Of a stretch of DNA of 44,819 nt, positions 23,706-32,505 are shown piece by piece. The DNA lies in NCBI GenBank assembly GCA_964420045.1, contig CAYQPQ010000008.1, positions 1 to 44,819 on the forward strand, written 5' to 3'. The stretch is from GCA-016699975 sp964420045 (lineage in GTDB: Bacteria > Patescibacteriota > Minisyncoccia > Moranbacterales > UBA1568). A program made the translations under genes and the position numbers. The notes beneath the pieces were generated by a model. The model had not been told where the DNA came from, did no database searches, and saw nothing but the letters and a program-made list of their open reading frames with translations. Every line of letters starts with the position of its first letter. Positions within the stretch are counted from its first letter, which is position 1.

Positions 23706-24281
23706 ATGACGATGAGTCTGAATGAAAAGGTTGCGCTGCAACAAGCTCTGGATGATGTTCCGGAGAGTGATCGGCGGGTGGCTTATGGGAATCTTTTGCT
23801 AGTAACGCTTGTTGCATTACGACAGGCAACTTCCGAGGGAGGTATCTCTATTCCGGAAAAATTGAGGGAATCATTCGAGCAAGAGGTGATATCGGGAATT
23901 GCCAATATTCTTGCTAAATATCTTAAGTTAAAGACACCGCTTCTTGAAGTTGGAGATGTGGATTTCAACGACGCTCGGCGAGACCTGTTTGGTCTAAGTC
24001 AACAACTTCTCTGCTCGACTGCTGTTGATGATCTTCTGCTCATCCTTGAGGAATCTTTCTCTGGAAAATTGGAGAATTTGAGTGAGATTCGAGGAGATGT
24101 GGATTTCCCTGATATTCAAGGTGCTATGATTCGCGCATTGCATCCGGAAGGTGTCGATGACGATGACTCCGAATCTTATGAAGATCTTCTTTCGCGGATG
24201 AGGGAAGAATCAGGTGGACTTGCGGAGAAGGTGAGTCGGGTGCTTAATATCAATCCCAGTGAAAAGGGAGATACTCTGTAA
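23706..24281 (+). CDS. Hypothetical acidic protein
   Basis: The start at ATG 23706 is supported by GGAGAGG eight bases upstream; a GTG at 23643 would extend it and a second ATG is at 23712. The 191-residue protein is mostly alpha-helical and acidic, with no signal peptide or membrane segment. The C-terminal part has a run of aspartates ('EGVDDDDSESYEDLLSRM'). I do not recognise a family. It is followed by a strong terminator, so it ends a transcription unit that probably starts with the DUF1003-like gene. Confidence 0.7.
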   Translation: MTMSLNEKVALQQALDDVPESDRRVAYGNLLLVTLVALRQATSEGGISIPEKLRESFEQEVISGIANILAKYLKLKTPLLEVGDVDFNDARRDLFGLSQQLLCSTAVDDLLLILEESFSGKLENLSEIRGDVDFPDIQGAMIRALHPEGVDDDDSESYEDLLSRMREESGGLAEKVSRVLNINPSEKGDTL

Positions 24282-24315
24282 TTTCAAGTTGGTGATCTCT
24301 GCCTATGTTTATAAA

Positions 24316-24347
24316 CCCCCTTCGGGATTTCGGAGGGGGATTTTTTT
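24316..24347 (+). terminator. Rho-independent terminator
   Basis: CCCCCTTCG and CGGAGGGGG form a 9-position stem around a GGATTT loop, followed by seven T. It ends the plus-strand unit of 23064-24281 and separates it from the convergent PBP gene. Confidence 0.85.
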
Positions 24348-24368
24348 GCGTTTGCATGTTTAGCAGGA

Positions 24369-27035
24369 CTACGGTGTCCCCGATATTTCGCTAGTTTTTA
24401 CGTCTTTTGAGGTTTTGACTTCGTTGCCGTTGTTGTCTTTGAGACGGGCTTCGACGGAGAGGGTGCTGCCGCGCTTTCCGTCGGGTACGGAGTAGGTGGT
24501 GGAGAGTGAGTCGCTGCCGCTCGAGTCTACTTTGTCGCCGTCGACGAAGATTTCCAACGAGTCGACGCCGTAGGGCGCATCGCCTTTGGCGGAGATGGAA
24601 AATGATGCGGCGGATGTTTCGCTTGGAACCGAGAGAGAAACACTTGGGCCGAATTTGGAAGCGAAATCTTCCTCGGAACATTTCTCCGTGGGCGGACTCT
24701 CAAGGACAACTTTTTTGTCCTTGTCATACCAATCCTTGGCCGCCTTATCCCAGAGCTTGTATTGCGGATCGCGCTCGGGTTTGTCGGGGATGGGACCTCG
24801 CGGATCGTTGCGATCGACATAGAAGAGGATATCGTGCGGGCTGACGAAGTCGCGTTTGAACTGCTCTTTCTCGGGGCAGGCGTCGCTCGCGAGGCAGAGA
24901 TTGTCGCTCTTTGGTATTTCGCATACTTTCACACCTTCTTTTTTCTCGATCCATCCGCCAAGGAGTGGCTTGGTGATTTTTGGAAAGTGTGGATCGAGCG
25001 GATCATCCGTGTTGGTGGCAGTGTCCGAAGATGGGAGAGGTGTGCTTTCGGATGTCGTCGCGGTTGAACTGTCGGTCGAATCTTTTGCGGTATCTTTGAG
25101 ATCGCCGTCTTTGTCTCGAGGCACTATCTCATCGTCGGGATTGTATTTCGGAAAGTCTTCGACGGCGGTATTTTCCAATGCTTTGTCCATGAAGGCACGC
25201 CAGATAGGTGAGGCGACATAGGAGCCGTCGGATCCGGGCTTCATGGGTGAATTGTCATTGTTGCCCGCCCAGACGCCGGCGGCGAGGGATGGCGTGTAGC
25301 CGATAGTCCAGGCATCGCGCCACTCATTGGTGGTGCCGGTTTTGGCGACCATTGGGCGGTTGTCGGATCGAAGAGGATTGTTTTCCCCGAAAATCCATGC
25401 GCGATTTTCGTTCTTTGAGAGTACGGAGTCGAGCATGGCGACGAATTTTTCGGCGACGATGCGTTCGCCGGGCGTGTCTTTGTACTCTTCCTGAACCTCG
25501 CCCTTCGAGTTTTCAATGCGAAGTATGGCAGTCTTTTCGTGTTTGACGCCGCCGGTTGCGAGTGTGGCATAGGCATTTACATGATCGAGGAGCTTTACCT
25601 CGCCGCCGCCCAAGACGAGAGAGAGTCCATATCTCTCCGGCTGGTTGAGTGTTGTGATGCCGAGATTTTTCGCGAGGGCGATCGCGTCTTTCACGCCGAC
25701 GAGATAGAGTACTTTGACGGCCGGGACATTGAGGGAGCCGCCGAGTGCCTTCATGAGAGCGATGGGTCCATGGAAGGTGCCGTCGTAATTCTGCGGTTCG
25801 TAGGATTTGCCGTCATCGGTGGAGAAATTTGTCGGTACGTCGTAGAGGACTGTCTCGGGGACATAGCCCTTGGTGAAGGCGTCGAGATAGACATAGGGCT
25901 TGAAGGATGAGCCCGGCTGACGGTCGCGAATGGCGACATTTACTTGTCCGTCGATCTTGGTGTCGAAGTAATTTTTCGATCCGACCATGGCGAGGATTTG
26001 TCCGGTCTTCGGGTCGATGGCGACAAGTGAAGCATTCTCTGCGTTGTAGCGGAGATTCTTTTCGGCACCTTCGGAGACCGCCTGTTCGGCAGCTTGCTGC
26101 TTATCCCAGTCAAGCGTCGTAATCACTTTGAGTCCGCCTTGCTCTATTTGGTCGTCGCCGTAGTGCTTGGCGAGGTATTCTTTTACATACATGACAAAAT
26201 GCGGCGCGGCGATTTGTTCGCGCTGAGGAGTGAGCTTTTCAAGGGTGTCGACTGCTTTTGCCTCATCGGCTTGCTCGGCGGTGATATATCCGAGACTTGC
26301 CATGGCGGTCAGTGCCTTCGCTTGCCGAGCCCTCAACTCTTCGAGATGCGATCCGTAGGGAGAATAATACGTGGGAGCATTGGGAAGCGAGGCGAGAAGC
26401 GCGGCTTCATCGAGCGTGAGGTTTTTGGCGTTCTTGCCGAAGAATGTCTGTGCCGCCGCCTCGAGTCCATAGGCATTCGAGCCGTAGGGAATCTCGTTGA
26501 GGTACATCGCGAGAATCTCGTCTTTCGAAAATTTCTGCTCCATCTCGACGGAAAGTATCGCTTCTTTTATCTTGCGCGTGAAGGTTTTCTCGGGCGTGAG
26601 AAGGGAGTTTTTGACGAACTGCTGCGTGATGGTGGAACCGCCTTGTTGAGCGCCGCCGCCCACGAAGTCTTTGAAGACAGCACGCATGATAGAAGAGAGC
26701 TTGATGCCGTGGTGGGAATAGAAATCCTGGTCTTCGAGTGTGATCGTTGCCGCGCGAACGGTTTCAGGCATCTCGGAAAAGGGAATGATAGTGCGCTTCT
26801 CCTCGCCATGTACTTCGTAGAGGAGATGCTCTCCGGTGCGGTCAAAAATTTTGGTTGATTCGGCAATGAATCGCGTGTTTACTTTGCCGGGACTCGGAAG
26901 GTCTTTGGCAAAGTAGGCGAAAACGCCGATAACGGAAACTACACCGATCAAAAAGCACCCGAGAAAAATTCGGAGCGACCACTTCCAAAAGCCAGATTTT
27001 TTCTTGGGCAATGAAGAGAGAGGGAGTTTCTTCAT
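24369..27035 (-). CDS. Class A penicillin-binding protein (PBP1A-like)
   Basis: This bifunctional peptidoglycan synthase has 888 residues from ATG 27035 (MKKLPLSSLPKKK), which has an AGGA ribosome binding site. The frame is open to 27227 but that extension looks unlike a PBP tail and has no binding site. A membrane anchor (FLGCFLIGVVSVIGVFAYF) precedes the glycosyltransferase domain ('ITLEDQDFYSHHG', 'QGGSTITQQFVKN'). The transpeptidase follows with SSFK (in 'PGSSFKPYVYLDA'), SLN ('LGGSLNVPAVK') and KTG ('MVAKTGTTNEW'). A Ser/Thr/Asp-rich linker, a Cys-containing segment ('KSDNLCLASDACPEK') and a final Ig-like beta domain make a long extracellular C-terminal extension. It builds and crosslinks the cell wall. 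Confidence 0.93.
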   Translation of the reverse strand: MKKLPLSSLPKKKSGFWKWSLRIFLGCFLIGVVSVIGVFAYFAKDLPSPGKVNTRFIAESTKIFDRTGEHLLYEVHGEEKRTIIPFSEMPETVRAATITLEDQDFYSHHGIKLSSIMRAVFKDFVGGGAQQGGSTITQQFVKNSLLTPEKTFTRKIKEAILSVEMEQKFSKDEILAMYLNEIPYGSNAYGLEAAAQTFFGKNAKNLTLDEAALLASLPNAPTYYSPYGSHLEELRARQAKALTAMASLGYITAEQADEAKAVDTLEKLTPQREQIAAPHFVMYVKEYLAKHYGDDQIEQGGLKVITTLDWDKQQAAEQAVSEGAEKNLRYNAENASLVAIDPKTGQILAMVGSKNYFDTKIDGQVNVAIRDRQPGSSFKPYVYLDAFTKGYVPETVLYDVPTNFSTDDGKSYEPQNYDGTFHGPIALMKALGGSLNVPAVKVLYLVGVKDAIALAKNLGITTLNQPERYGLSLVLGGGEVKLLDHVNAYATLATGGVKHEKTAILRIENSKGEVQEEYKDTPGERIVAEKFVAMLDSVLSKNENRAWIFGENNPLRSDNRPMVAKTGTTNEWRDAWTIGYTPSLAAGVWAGNNDNSPMKPGSDGSYVASPIWRAFMDKALENTAVEDFPKYNPDDEIVPRDKDGDLKDTAKDSTDSSTATTSESTPLPSSDTATNTDDPLDPHFPKITKPLLGGWIEKKEGVKVCEIPKSDNLCLASDACPEKEQFKRDFVSPHDILFYVDRNDPRGPIPDKPERDPQYKLWDKAAKDWYDKDKKVVLESPPTEKCSEEDFASKFGPSVSLSVPSETSAASFSISAKGDAPYGVDSLEIFVDGDKVDSSGSDSLSTTYSVPDGKRGSTLSVEARLKDNNGNEVKTSKDVKTSEISGTP

Positions 27036-27316
27036 AGCGTCCTGAGGGAGATTTATGGTGCCAAGCGGTCCGCGGGAAAATGCGTGTGCGTCGTGGCGAC
27101 AGAGGACGCGCACACACCATCGCCCGATTGCCGAACGCGCAAGTCGAGAGGGAAACGAATTCGGATTCTCTCGCAGGCGCCTCCAAGCATTCCTCGCCTC
27201 TTGGAGAACCATTTTCAAGTGCTCCATGCGCGTCCAAAAAAGGCTTACTCACCATTCGAAGAGGTTTGACACTCAATGTATTCGTGCCCGTATTGTAGCG
27301 CGGAAAGCAGGTGGAT

Positions 27317-29176
27317 TCAAGGAGTTAGAATGAATTGATCCTTCATTCTTTCCCATATCTTAAGGCAATGATATTTTGGAGTTTTTATATCTTCAGGATT
27401 AAGGAATCCGCTCCGAAGAAGAAATATAAGTGCATCCAAGTTTGCTCCGCCAATGAAGACATATTTTTCCAACCTGTGTTTTTTTAACTCTCGAAAAAGT
27501 CTTACTTGTTCGAGGTATACGGTATCCTTGCTTTTGGAGAGAAATCCTTCCCGTGATGAAAGACTCGATCCATCTCTGAAAAGACGCTGTGCTCTATTAA
27601 TGGATAGACTCAAGTTTTTCCGCATTTCTTTTTTGAAATCTTCATCAGAAAGTGTTCCGGCTAATTTTTCTTGTCGAGGGATATTCATAGTGCTCTCATA
27701 GAATGCGTTGACGCAATCAAGATAATTTCCCCCGTCAATTTTTTTCTGCATGGCGCGAATATAGTGTGGATGTGGTGGGGAGTTAAAACCAAAGGCTTCT
27801 TTGGAGACAATATCCTGGTTGTTCATGGCTCCGCATTCAGCGAAAACTGATGAACGGCCACTTCCGAGTTTTTTGAAAAGTCGAAGCGGTATTTTCGATC
27901 TATTTTCGTATTGGAGAACATGACCCTCTATTTCATGGGCAAGTGCTATTGATATGGCGGTTACAACAGATTTTCTATTGGTTCCGCACTGAATAATTTT
28001 TTTCTTTCCGTTGACCGACATTGACTTGATCTCTTTCCGAGTAATAAATTGCCACTTATTATCCGGAGCTGGACCGACTCTGTCCGGATCGTATTCCGAT
28101 GCCGGCTGATTGCTTAAAAGGTCATAGGAACGAAGCGTTTCCTCGGCGAGTTCTCGCAAGCTTTCTTCGGAGATAGCTGTTTCATCCCCTATTTTTTTCG
28201 GGTCGATATTTTTTTCTACGATATTTTCCCGTTTACGGATTTTTTCTTTGTAAGTTTCCTCTTCAATCTCCGAAGCAAATTGACTAAGCTCTTTCCCAAC
28301 TTGCTGTCTCCACCCTGATGAAGTCTCTTCGTGCGCTACACCATGTATGAGTTTATCGTAACGCGAGCGGTTTTTTTCCGGCTGTTTCCATATGAGCTCA
28401 AGTGCCGATTTTTCCGCTTCAGTCAGGCCTTCATATCCGAGAAGTTTCGCTTTACGTTCAATATCAAAAATCGAGGCAGTGCTTTCCGTAATCATCTCGT
28501 TAACCCTTGATTGATAGAGTTGCAAAACATTGAGGAGAGTTTCCTGTTTAGGTGAGGGGGGGCGCCTTTTCAGGGAGTCTCTTTGGCGCTTTATCTTTTC
28601 CTTGAACTGACGCAGTTTTAAAATTTTTTCGACGTTTTTTTCTGTGTCGATGTGAATCTTGACGGGATCGGGCATGAGTATGTTGTTGATGCTGATGGTT
28701 CCGTTGTAATCGGCAGTGTCAATGAGTGATTTAAGTAGGCGTGTATCACTGTAGTCTTGAGATCGCCCAGCAATGCCCATTCGCTCTTTTGATGCAAGAC
28801 GGGCAATGGTTGATGTGGTCTCATAGAGAAATCTTCGTATGGACTCTTGTGTGTTTCCAGCGGATTCTAGGCTAACGCCGGTTGTTTCCTCAAAGTCTTT
28901 GCGACCCGTTTCCGTGAGAAGGTATTCGCTATAAAAGGTTGAAGATTTTGGTGATATATCTGATATATTTTCCAATATACTGCCAAGCAAGTCTTCCATG
29001 TTTTTTATTTCTTCGCGCTCCTCGAAAGAGAGGTGGATTTTTTCGCTTCTGCCACTCTCAAAATCGGCAAGTATCCGAATCTTTTCTTCGAGATGACTCG
29101 ATGGTCGTTCCGGGTAAAGTCTTTTTGGTGGGTTCTTCTCTTCCTGACTTTTCGGGGGGAGCTCAAGTGAGTTCAT
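27317..29176 (-). CDS. HExxH metallopeptidase, DUF1704/tyrosine carboxypeptidase-like
   Basis: The start at ATG 29176 gives 619 residues; a TTG at 29281 would extend it. The N-terminal two thirds is charged and helical. The active-site segment 'AISIALAHEIEGHVLQYEN' (H414, E415, H419) is followed 28 residues later by 'VFAECGAMNNQD', a plausible third zinc ligand (E447). This arrangement (HExxH, then a Glu in a short helix) resembles the DUF1704 / tubulin-tyrosine-carboxypeptidase (MATCAP) group, although the common QEGLA form of the second motif is replaced here by AECGA. It is the last gene of a minus-strand operon with three ATP-grasp ligases, so it may remove what they add. A general zinc protease is the alternative. 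Confidence 0.65.
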   Translation of the reverse strand: MNSLELPPKSQEEKNPPKRLYPERPSSHLEEKIRILADFESGRSEKIHLSFEEREEIKNMEDLLGSILENISDISPKSSTFYSEYLLTETGRKDFEETTGVSLESAGNTQESIRRFLYETTSTIARLASKERMGIAGRSQDYSDTRLLKSLIDTADYNGTISINNILMPDPVKIHIDTEKNVEKILKLRQFKEKIKRQRDSLKRRPPSPKQETLLNVLQLYQSRVNEMITESTASIFDIERKAKLLGYEGLTEAEKSALELIWKQPEKNRSRYDKLIHGVAHEETSSGWRQQVGKELSQFASEIEEETYKEKIRKRENIVEKNIDPKKIGDETAISEESLRELAEETLRSYDLLSNQPASEYDPDRVGPAPDNKWQFITRKEIKSMSVNGKKKIIQCGTNRKSVVTAISIALAHEIEGHVLQYENRSKIPLRLFKKLGSGRSSVFAECGAMNNQDIVSKEAFGFNSPPHPHYIRAMQKKIDGGNYLDCVNAFYESTMNIPRQEKLAGTLSDEDFKKEMRKNLSLSINRAQRLFRDGSSLSSREGFLSKSKDTVYLEQVRLFRELKKHRLEKYVFIGGANLDALIFLLRSGFLNPEDIKTPKYHCLKIWERMKDQFILTP

Positions 29177-29219
29177 AGAAACTTTTTTGTTTTTTGATTG
29201 GATGCCCTGGATGTAATAT

Positions 29220-30164
29220 CTATTTGTCAACTCGTCTTTTGAGAGAGTCAAGAGTTCTCTGTATAAACAGTTCCGATCCAACCATGGCTTCTGTTGGAAA
29301 ACCTATTTGGTCGTTTAGTTCGAAAACAAAGGGTGTTGTCTTATTTTGAATTCCGAAATCTATTGAGTAGAGGGGAAAGTCATATTTTTTATCGAGAAGG
29401 GATTGGATTTCCTGTGTCACTGTTTGTATAAATTGAGGAATGGCATCCAGTGGAATTTCTCGTATGGATCCGCCTTGCGCGACGTTGGCGAGGAGTGAGC
29501 CGCGTTTCGGCTCTCTTACGTGACTCAGAACAATCTCTCCGTCTACAACAACAACTCGGAGATCGTGGTGGGAGTTGGCTATTTTCGGAATCCCGAGAGA
29601 GGTGTCGACGAATTCTTGAAGAGTATATTCGCTGCCGTCTTCTATGTGAAATTGCGCTATTTTGCTTGGCGCGTCAATAAGAATGCCTTTCCCTTGCATG
29701 CCTCGGGCTGGTTTGAGGACAATCTTTGACCTTCTATTGAACTTCTTGATGCAAGCGGAAAGGTCTCCTTGTGTGTGAATGCAGAAACTTTCCGGCATGT
29801 ATTTCCCCAGAATATTTTTCTGGGCATTCTTGTCATTGCAAAGTTGTTTAAATTCAATGCAGTTTAGTACTTTGCTCCCGATTTCTTTCGGAGGAAAGCG
29901 TAAGCCTCCGCTTCTATCGAAAACTGCGTCAGCATACACATCTTGTTTATAAGGCTCGAAGTGATCGAAGCTATACATAAAAGCATTTCTGAATAGCAAC
30001 GGACTCCTATAGTTTTCCTCTCCACTCGCAATGAACATGTTAAATCCACGCAGAACTCCTTGCTGAAAAAACTTATGGTATACAGACCTCTTCGTTCCGA
30101 ATGTTGCAAATGGATCGTGAGAGAGCGGGCGCTTTCGAAAATACATGACTATGTTCTTTCGCAT
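29220..30164 (-). CDS. RimK-like ATP-grasp ligase
   Basis: This 314-residue protein has an ATP-grasp fold: K151 in 'KIVLKPARGMQGKGI' (glycine-rich loop 155-160), 'TLQEFVD' for the adenine/hinge region, 'HDLRVVVVDGEI' (D201), and the metal site 'YSIDFGI...PFVFELND' (D269, E282, N284). A basic motif 'HVREPKRGSLLANVAQGGS' matches the RimK-type phosphate loop. Such enzymes form amide bonds by ATP-dependent acyl-phosphate chemistry, often adding amino acids to protein C-termini or peptides. Its start overlaps the next upstream ligase gene by 16 bases. The N-terminal 90 residues are divergent and may set substrate choice. Substrate unknown. Confidence 0.8.
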   Translation of the reverse strand: MRKNIVMYFRKRPLSHDPFATFGTKRSVYHKFFQQGVLRGFNMFIASGEENYRSPLLFRNAFMYSFDHFEPYKQDVYADAVFDRSGGLRFPPKEIGSKVLNCIEFKQLCNDKNAQKNILGKYMPESFCIHTQGDLSACIKKFNRRSKIVLKPARGMQGKGILIDAPSKIAQFHIEDGSEYTLQEFVDTSLGIPKIANSHHDLRVVVVDGEIVLSHVREPKRGSLLANVAQGGSIREIPLDAIPQFIQTVTQEIQSLLDKKYDFPLYSIDFGIQNKTTPFVFELNDQIGFPTEAMVGSELFIQRTLDSLKRRVDK

Positions 30165-31060
30165 AGGGCGAGATATTCAGAGAGTTTTTCAATCTCGTTT
30201 GAGATTTCTTCATCAAGCGTGAATTCCGGGCAGCTATTTACTTCGAATATTATAGGACAGCCTTCTTTGTTGATGACAACATCAACTCCTGCAACTTCTA
30301 TATTGGTTGTTTCCGCTGCAAGAATAGCTGCTTCTTTTGCGGTGAGTTCAACAAGTGTTGGGTTTATAAATTCTTCAGTAGCGCCCAAATGCACATTGTT
30401 TCTGAACTCCCGCTTGCGGTCTCGAACTTTTTTCTCAGCAACGGCGACAGTATTCCCCAAAACAAGAAGTCTGTACTCGAATGTGTTATCTATGAATTCT
30501 TGAAGAAATAACGTTCTTTTCTCTGGCAACGCTTGTCTTGCCTGGAGAATATCTTTTAAATCCTCCTGGTTCTTTGCAAGAAAAACACCCAATCCGTGAG
30601 AAGTGTTCGATTCTTTTACGACCACGGGAAATCCAAGGTATTTGGAAGCATTTTCGATATGCACATCTGTATATGAGGGTGAGAAGTACGTTTTCGGGAT
30701 TGGGACTTCAGCTTGCGCAAGGTTAAATATTTGTACTATTTTGGCCGAATCGGAAGCGTCTTTGATTTGCTTATGAAAGGGATCAAGAAATCGTATGGAT
30801 GATTTGTCGCATGTCCGTGCCAATAGGTGTGCAGCGCATTTTTGTCGACCAACTTTTCGCGGATAAATGGTTGACCATGTGGAAATGGGGAGGTTCTCTA
30901 TGAGAACATCGACACCCCTTGGCTCTATAAAGAATTCCGTCTGTTCGAAATTCGATATTTGGTAGTCAATATGTAATTTCTCTAAATGTTTTTCAATATG
31001 CGCCGAGAAGTCTCTCGATTTTGTACTTGGAGATTCTTTATCTAGCAGGAGGAGAAGCAT
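30149..31060 (-). CDS. RimK/D-Ala-D-Ala-ligase-like ATP-grasp enzyme
   Basis: This 303-residue protein shows ATP-grasp landmarks: K149 in 'FPVVVKESNTSHGLGVF', 'LFLQEFID' (E188), 'EYRLLVLGNTVAVAEKK', and the metal site 'VAGVDVVINKEGCPIIFEVNSCPEF' (D260, E273, N275). The 'EVNSCPEF' ending of the site is typical of RimK/LysX-type ligases. It is clearly a different paralog from its downstream neighbour, sharing only family motifs. It overlaps that neighbour by 16 bases and starts 20 bases after the ligase-protease fusion. It likely ligates an amino acid or small amine to a carboxylate; the substrate is unknown. Confidence 0.8.
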   Translation of the reverse strand: MLLLLLDKESPSTKSRDFSAHIEKHLEKLHIDYQISNFEQTEFFIEPRGVDVLIENLPISTWSTIYPRKVGRQKCAAHLLARTCDKSSIRFLDPFHKQIKDASDSAKIVQIFNLAQAEVPIPKTYFSPSYTDVHIENASKYLGFPVVVKESNTSHGLGVFLAKNQEDLKDILQARQALPEKRTLFLQEFIDNTFEYRLLVLGNTVAVAEKKVRDRKREFRNNVHLGATEEFINPTLVELTAKEAAILAAETTNIEVAGVDVVINKEGCPIIFEVNSCPEFTLDEEISNEIEKLSEYLALCERT

Positions 31061-31080
31061 AAATATTTTGAGTTTATTTT

Positions 31081-32502
31081 CTATTTGCTGGCATCTATAA
31101 GGAATTTTCGCAAACTCTTTCTTCCAATAATAGCAGGGTATTCAAGATGTGACCTTTCGACAACGCTTGCTTTCGAAGGGACTTCGACTCCATCAAGAAT
31201 GAACGAAAGTAATACCTTCGGTCTCATGGTGAATCCGTTTGAGGCATATACAAAGGTAATACCAGTAAGATCTGGATGTGCGCTTTTGTACTTCTTATCG
31301 TATTCGTCGGAGAGGGTGCGAAGCTCAGATCTGTCCGCTGTGTTGGGGATGGGAATTGTCTTGAAAAATTCCAGTACATCTCCAAACCCCAACTCTCGTG
31401 CGAGTTCGGTGTCTATTGAGGTGGAGTCGGCGCCGGTGTCGATTTTGGCTTCAACTTCGATTTCTTTGCCATCTTTGCCGATGAGTTTCACTTTCTCTAC
31501 GGTGCCGATGATTTTTTTGCCGGAGATTTCCTCGAGCTCTTCTTCGATTTCGCCGCCGAAGAGATCCATGCCCATGCGGACGCCTTTCTCGACGGTTTTG
31601 ACGGTGAGTCCGGCGACGCGTTCGAGGCGACCTTTGAGCCCGTCGAGATTGGCCACTTGAATAGAGAGTCCTGGGCGGGCGTTCAGTTCGAGGAAGACGG
31701 GACCGCGATCGCGATCGATCGCGATGTCAGCGCCCAAGAAACCGAGTCCCGAAACCTGTTGTGCCTCGACGGCCATTTTGAGAATGTCTTTCCAATAGGG
31801 AATGCGGATACCGGAGAGGACGAGTCGCGTGCCGGGGATGTTTTCGATAATGTGATTCTTGCCCCAGACGGCGGTTGTGGTTGTGCCGGAAGCGAGGTCA
31901 ATGCCGACCCCGATCGCGCCCTGTTGGAGATTGGCGCGTCCGCCGGACTCTTTGGTGGGGAGGCGGAGCATCGCCATGACGGGCACTTTGTTGTAGACGA
32001 CGATGCGGATGTCGGGGACGCCCTTGAACGTATATGGCTTGAAAAGCTTGAGGAGTTTCAATCGCTCCTCGAAGAATGCGGAGTCGGGAATATTGGCGAG
32101 CGAAAATGAGCCGTCGAGAATGTTTCTGATATGTGTTTTCAGATCCTCTATGGTAACAAGTGATCCGTCAGCCTTGATCCATGTGTGTTCCAGATCTTTC
32201 TTTTTTCCATAGACGACGATAATGCCTTCGCCGCCGAAGCCGTGATTGGGCTTGAGGGCAAAGCTTCCCGGGAGTGAAGACCAGTCGAAATGTTCGAGTT
32301 CGTGCACGGTCTTGATGCGGGCAAGGCGCGCTGGGACGGGAAGATCATGTTTTCCAAGAAGTCGTTTGCATGCCATCTTGTCATCGGCAAGGCGCTTTGC
32401 TCGGCGCTTGTTGTAGGGGCGCAGGTAGTCGAGGTTGCGCGCATTCATGCCGAGGATATTGCGACTTCTCTTCCAAGCTTCGAGAAAGTGGAACATAGAC
32501 AT
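31081..32502 (-). CDS. ATP-grasp ligase fused to RimB-like retropepsin protease
   Basis: This 473-residue protein joins two enzymes. Residues 1-300 are an ATP-grasp domain of the 'alpha-L-glutamate ligase-like' type: K84 in 'FALKPNHGFGGEGI', 'DIRIVVYNKVPV', 'GGRANLQQGAIGVG', and the metal site 'LGADIAIDRDRGPVFLELNARPG' (D259, E272, N274). Residues about 330-473 form a retropepsin-like domain of the RimB/'ATP-dependent zinc protease' family: catalytic-type 'EAKIDTGADSTSID' (D355) and the closing 'YPAIIGRKSLRKFLID'. The parts are often neighbouring genes in other bacteria; here they are one polypeptide. It begins 3 bases after the 7TM gene. It suggests that making and cutting a bond are physically coupled. 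Substrate unknown. Confidence 0.85.
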   Translation of the reverse strand: MSMFHFLEAWKRSRNILGMNARNLDYLRPYNKRRAKRLADDKMACKRLLGKHDLPVPARLARIKTVHELEHFDWSSLPGSFALKPNHGFGGEGIIVVYGKKKDLEHTWIKADGSLVTIEDLKTHIRNILDGSFSLANIPDSAFFEERLKLLKLFKPYTFKGVPDIRIVVYNKVPVMAMLRLPTKESGGRANLQQGAIGVGIDLASGTTTTAVWGKNHIIENIPGTRLVLSGIRIPYWKDILKMAVEAQQVSGLGFLGADIAIDRDRGPVFLELNARPGLSIQVANLDGLKGRLERVAGLTVKTVEKGVRMGMDLFGGEIEEELEEISGKKIIGTVEKVKLIGKDGKEIEVEAKIDTGADSTSIDTELARELGFGDVLEFFKTIPIPNTADRSELRTLSDEYDKKYKSAHPDLTGITFVYASNGFTMRPKVLLSFILDGVEVPSKASVVERSHLEYPAIIGRKSLRKFLIDASK

Positions 32503-32505
32503 TTT

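Noticed and set aside
27036..27227. 64-residue N-terminal extension of the penicillin-binding protein
   Set aside because: There is no binding site, the composition is unlike a PBP cytoplasmic tail, and ATG 27035 has an AGGA site; it remains possible but less likely.
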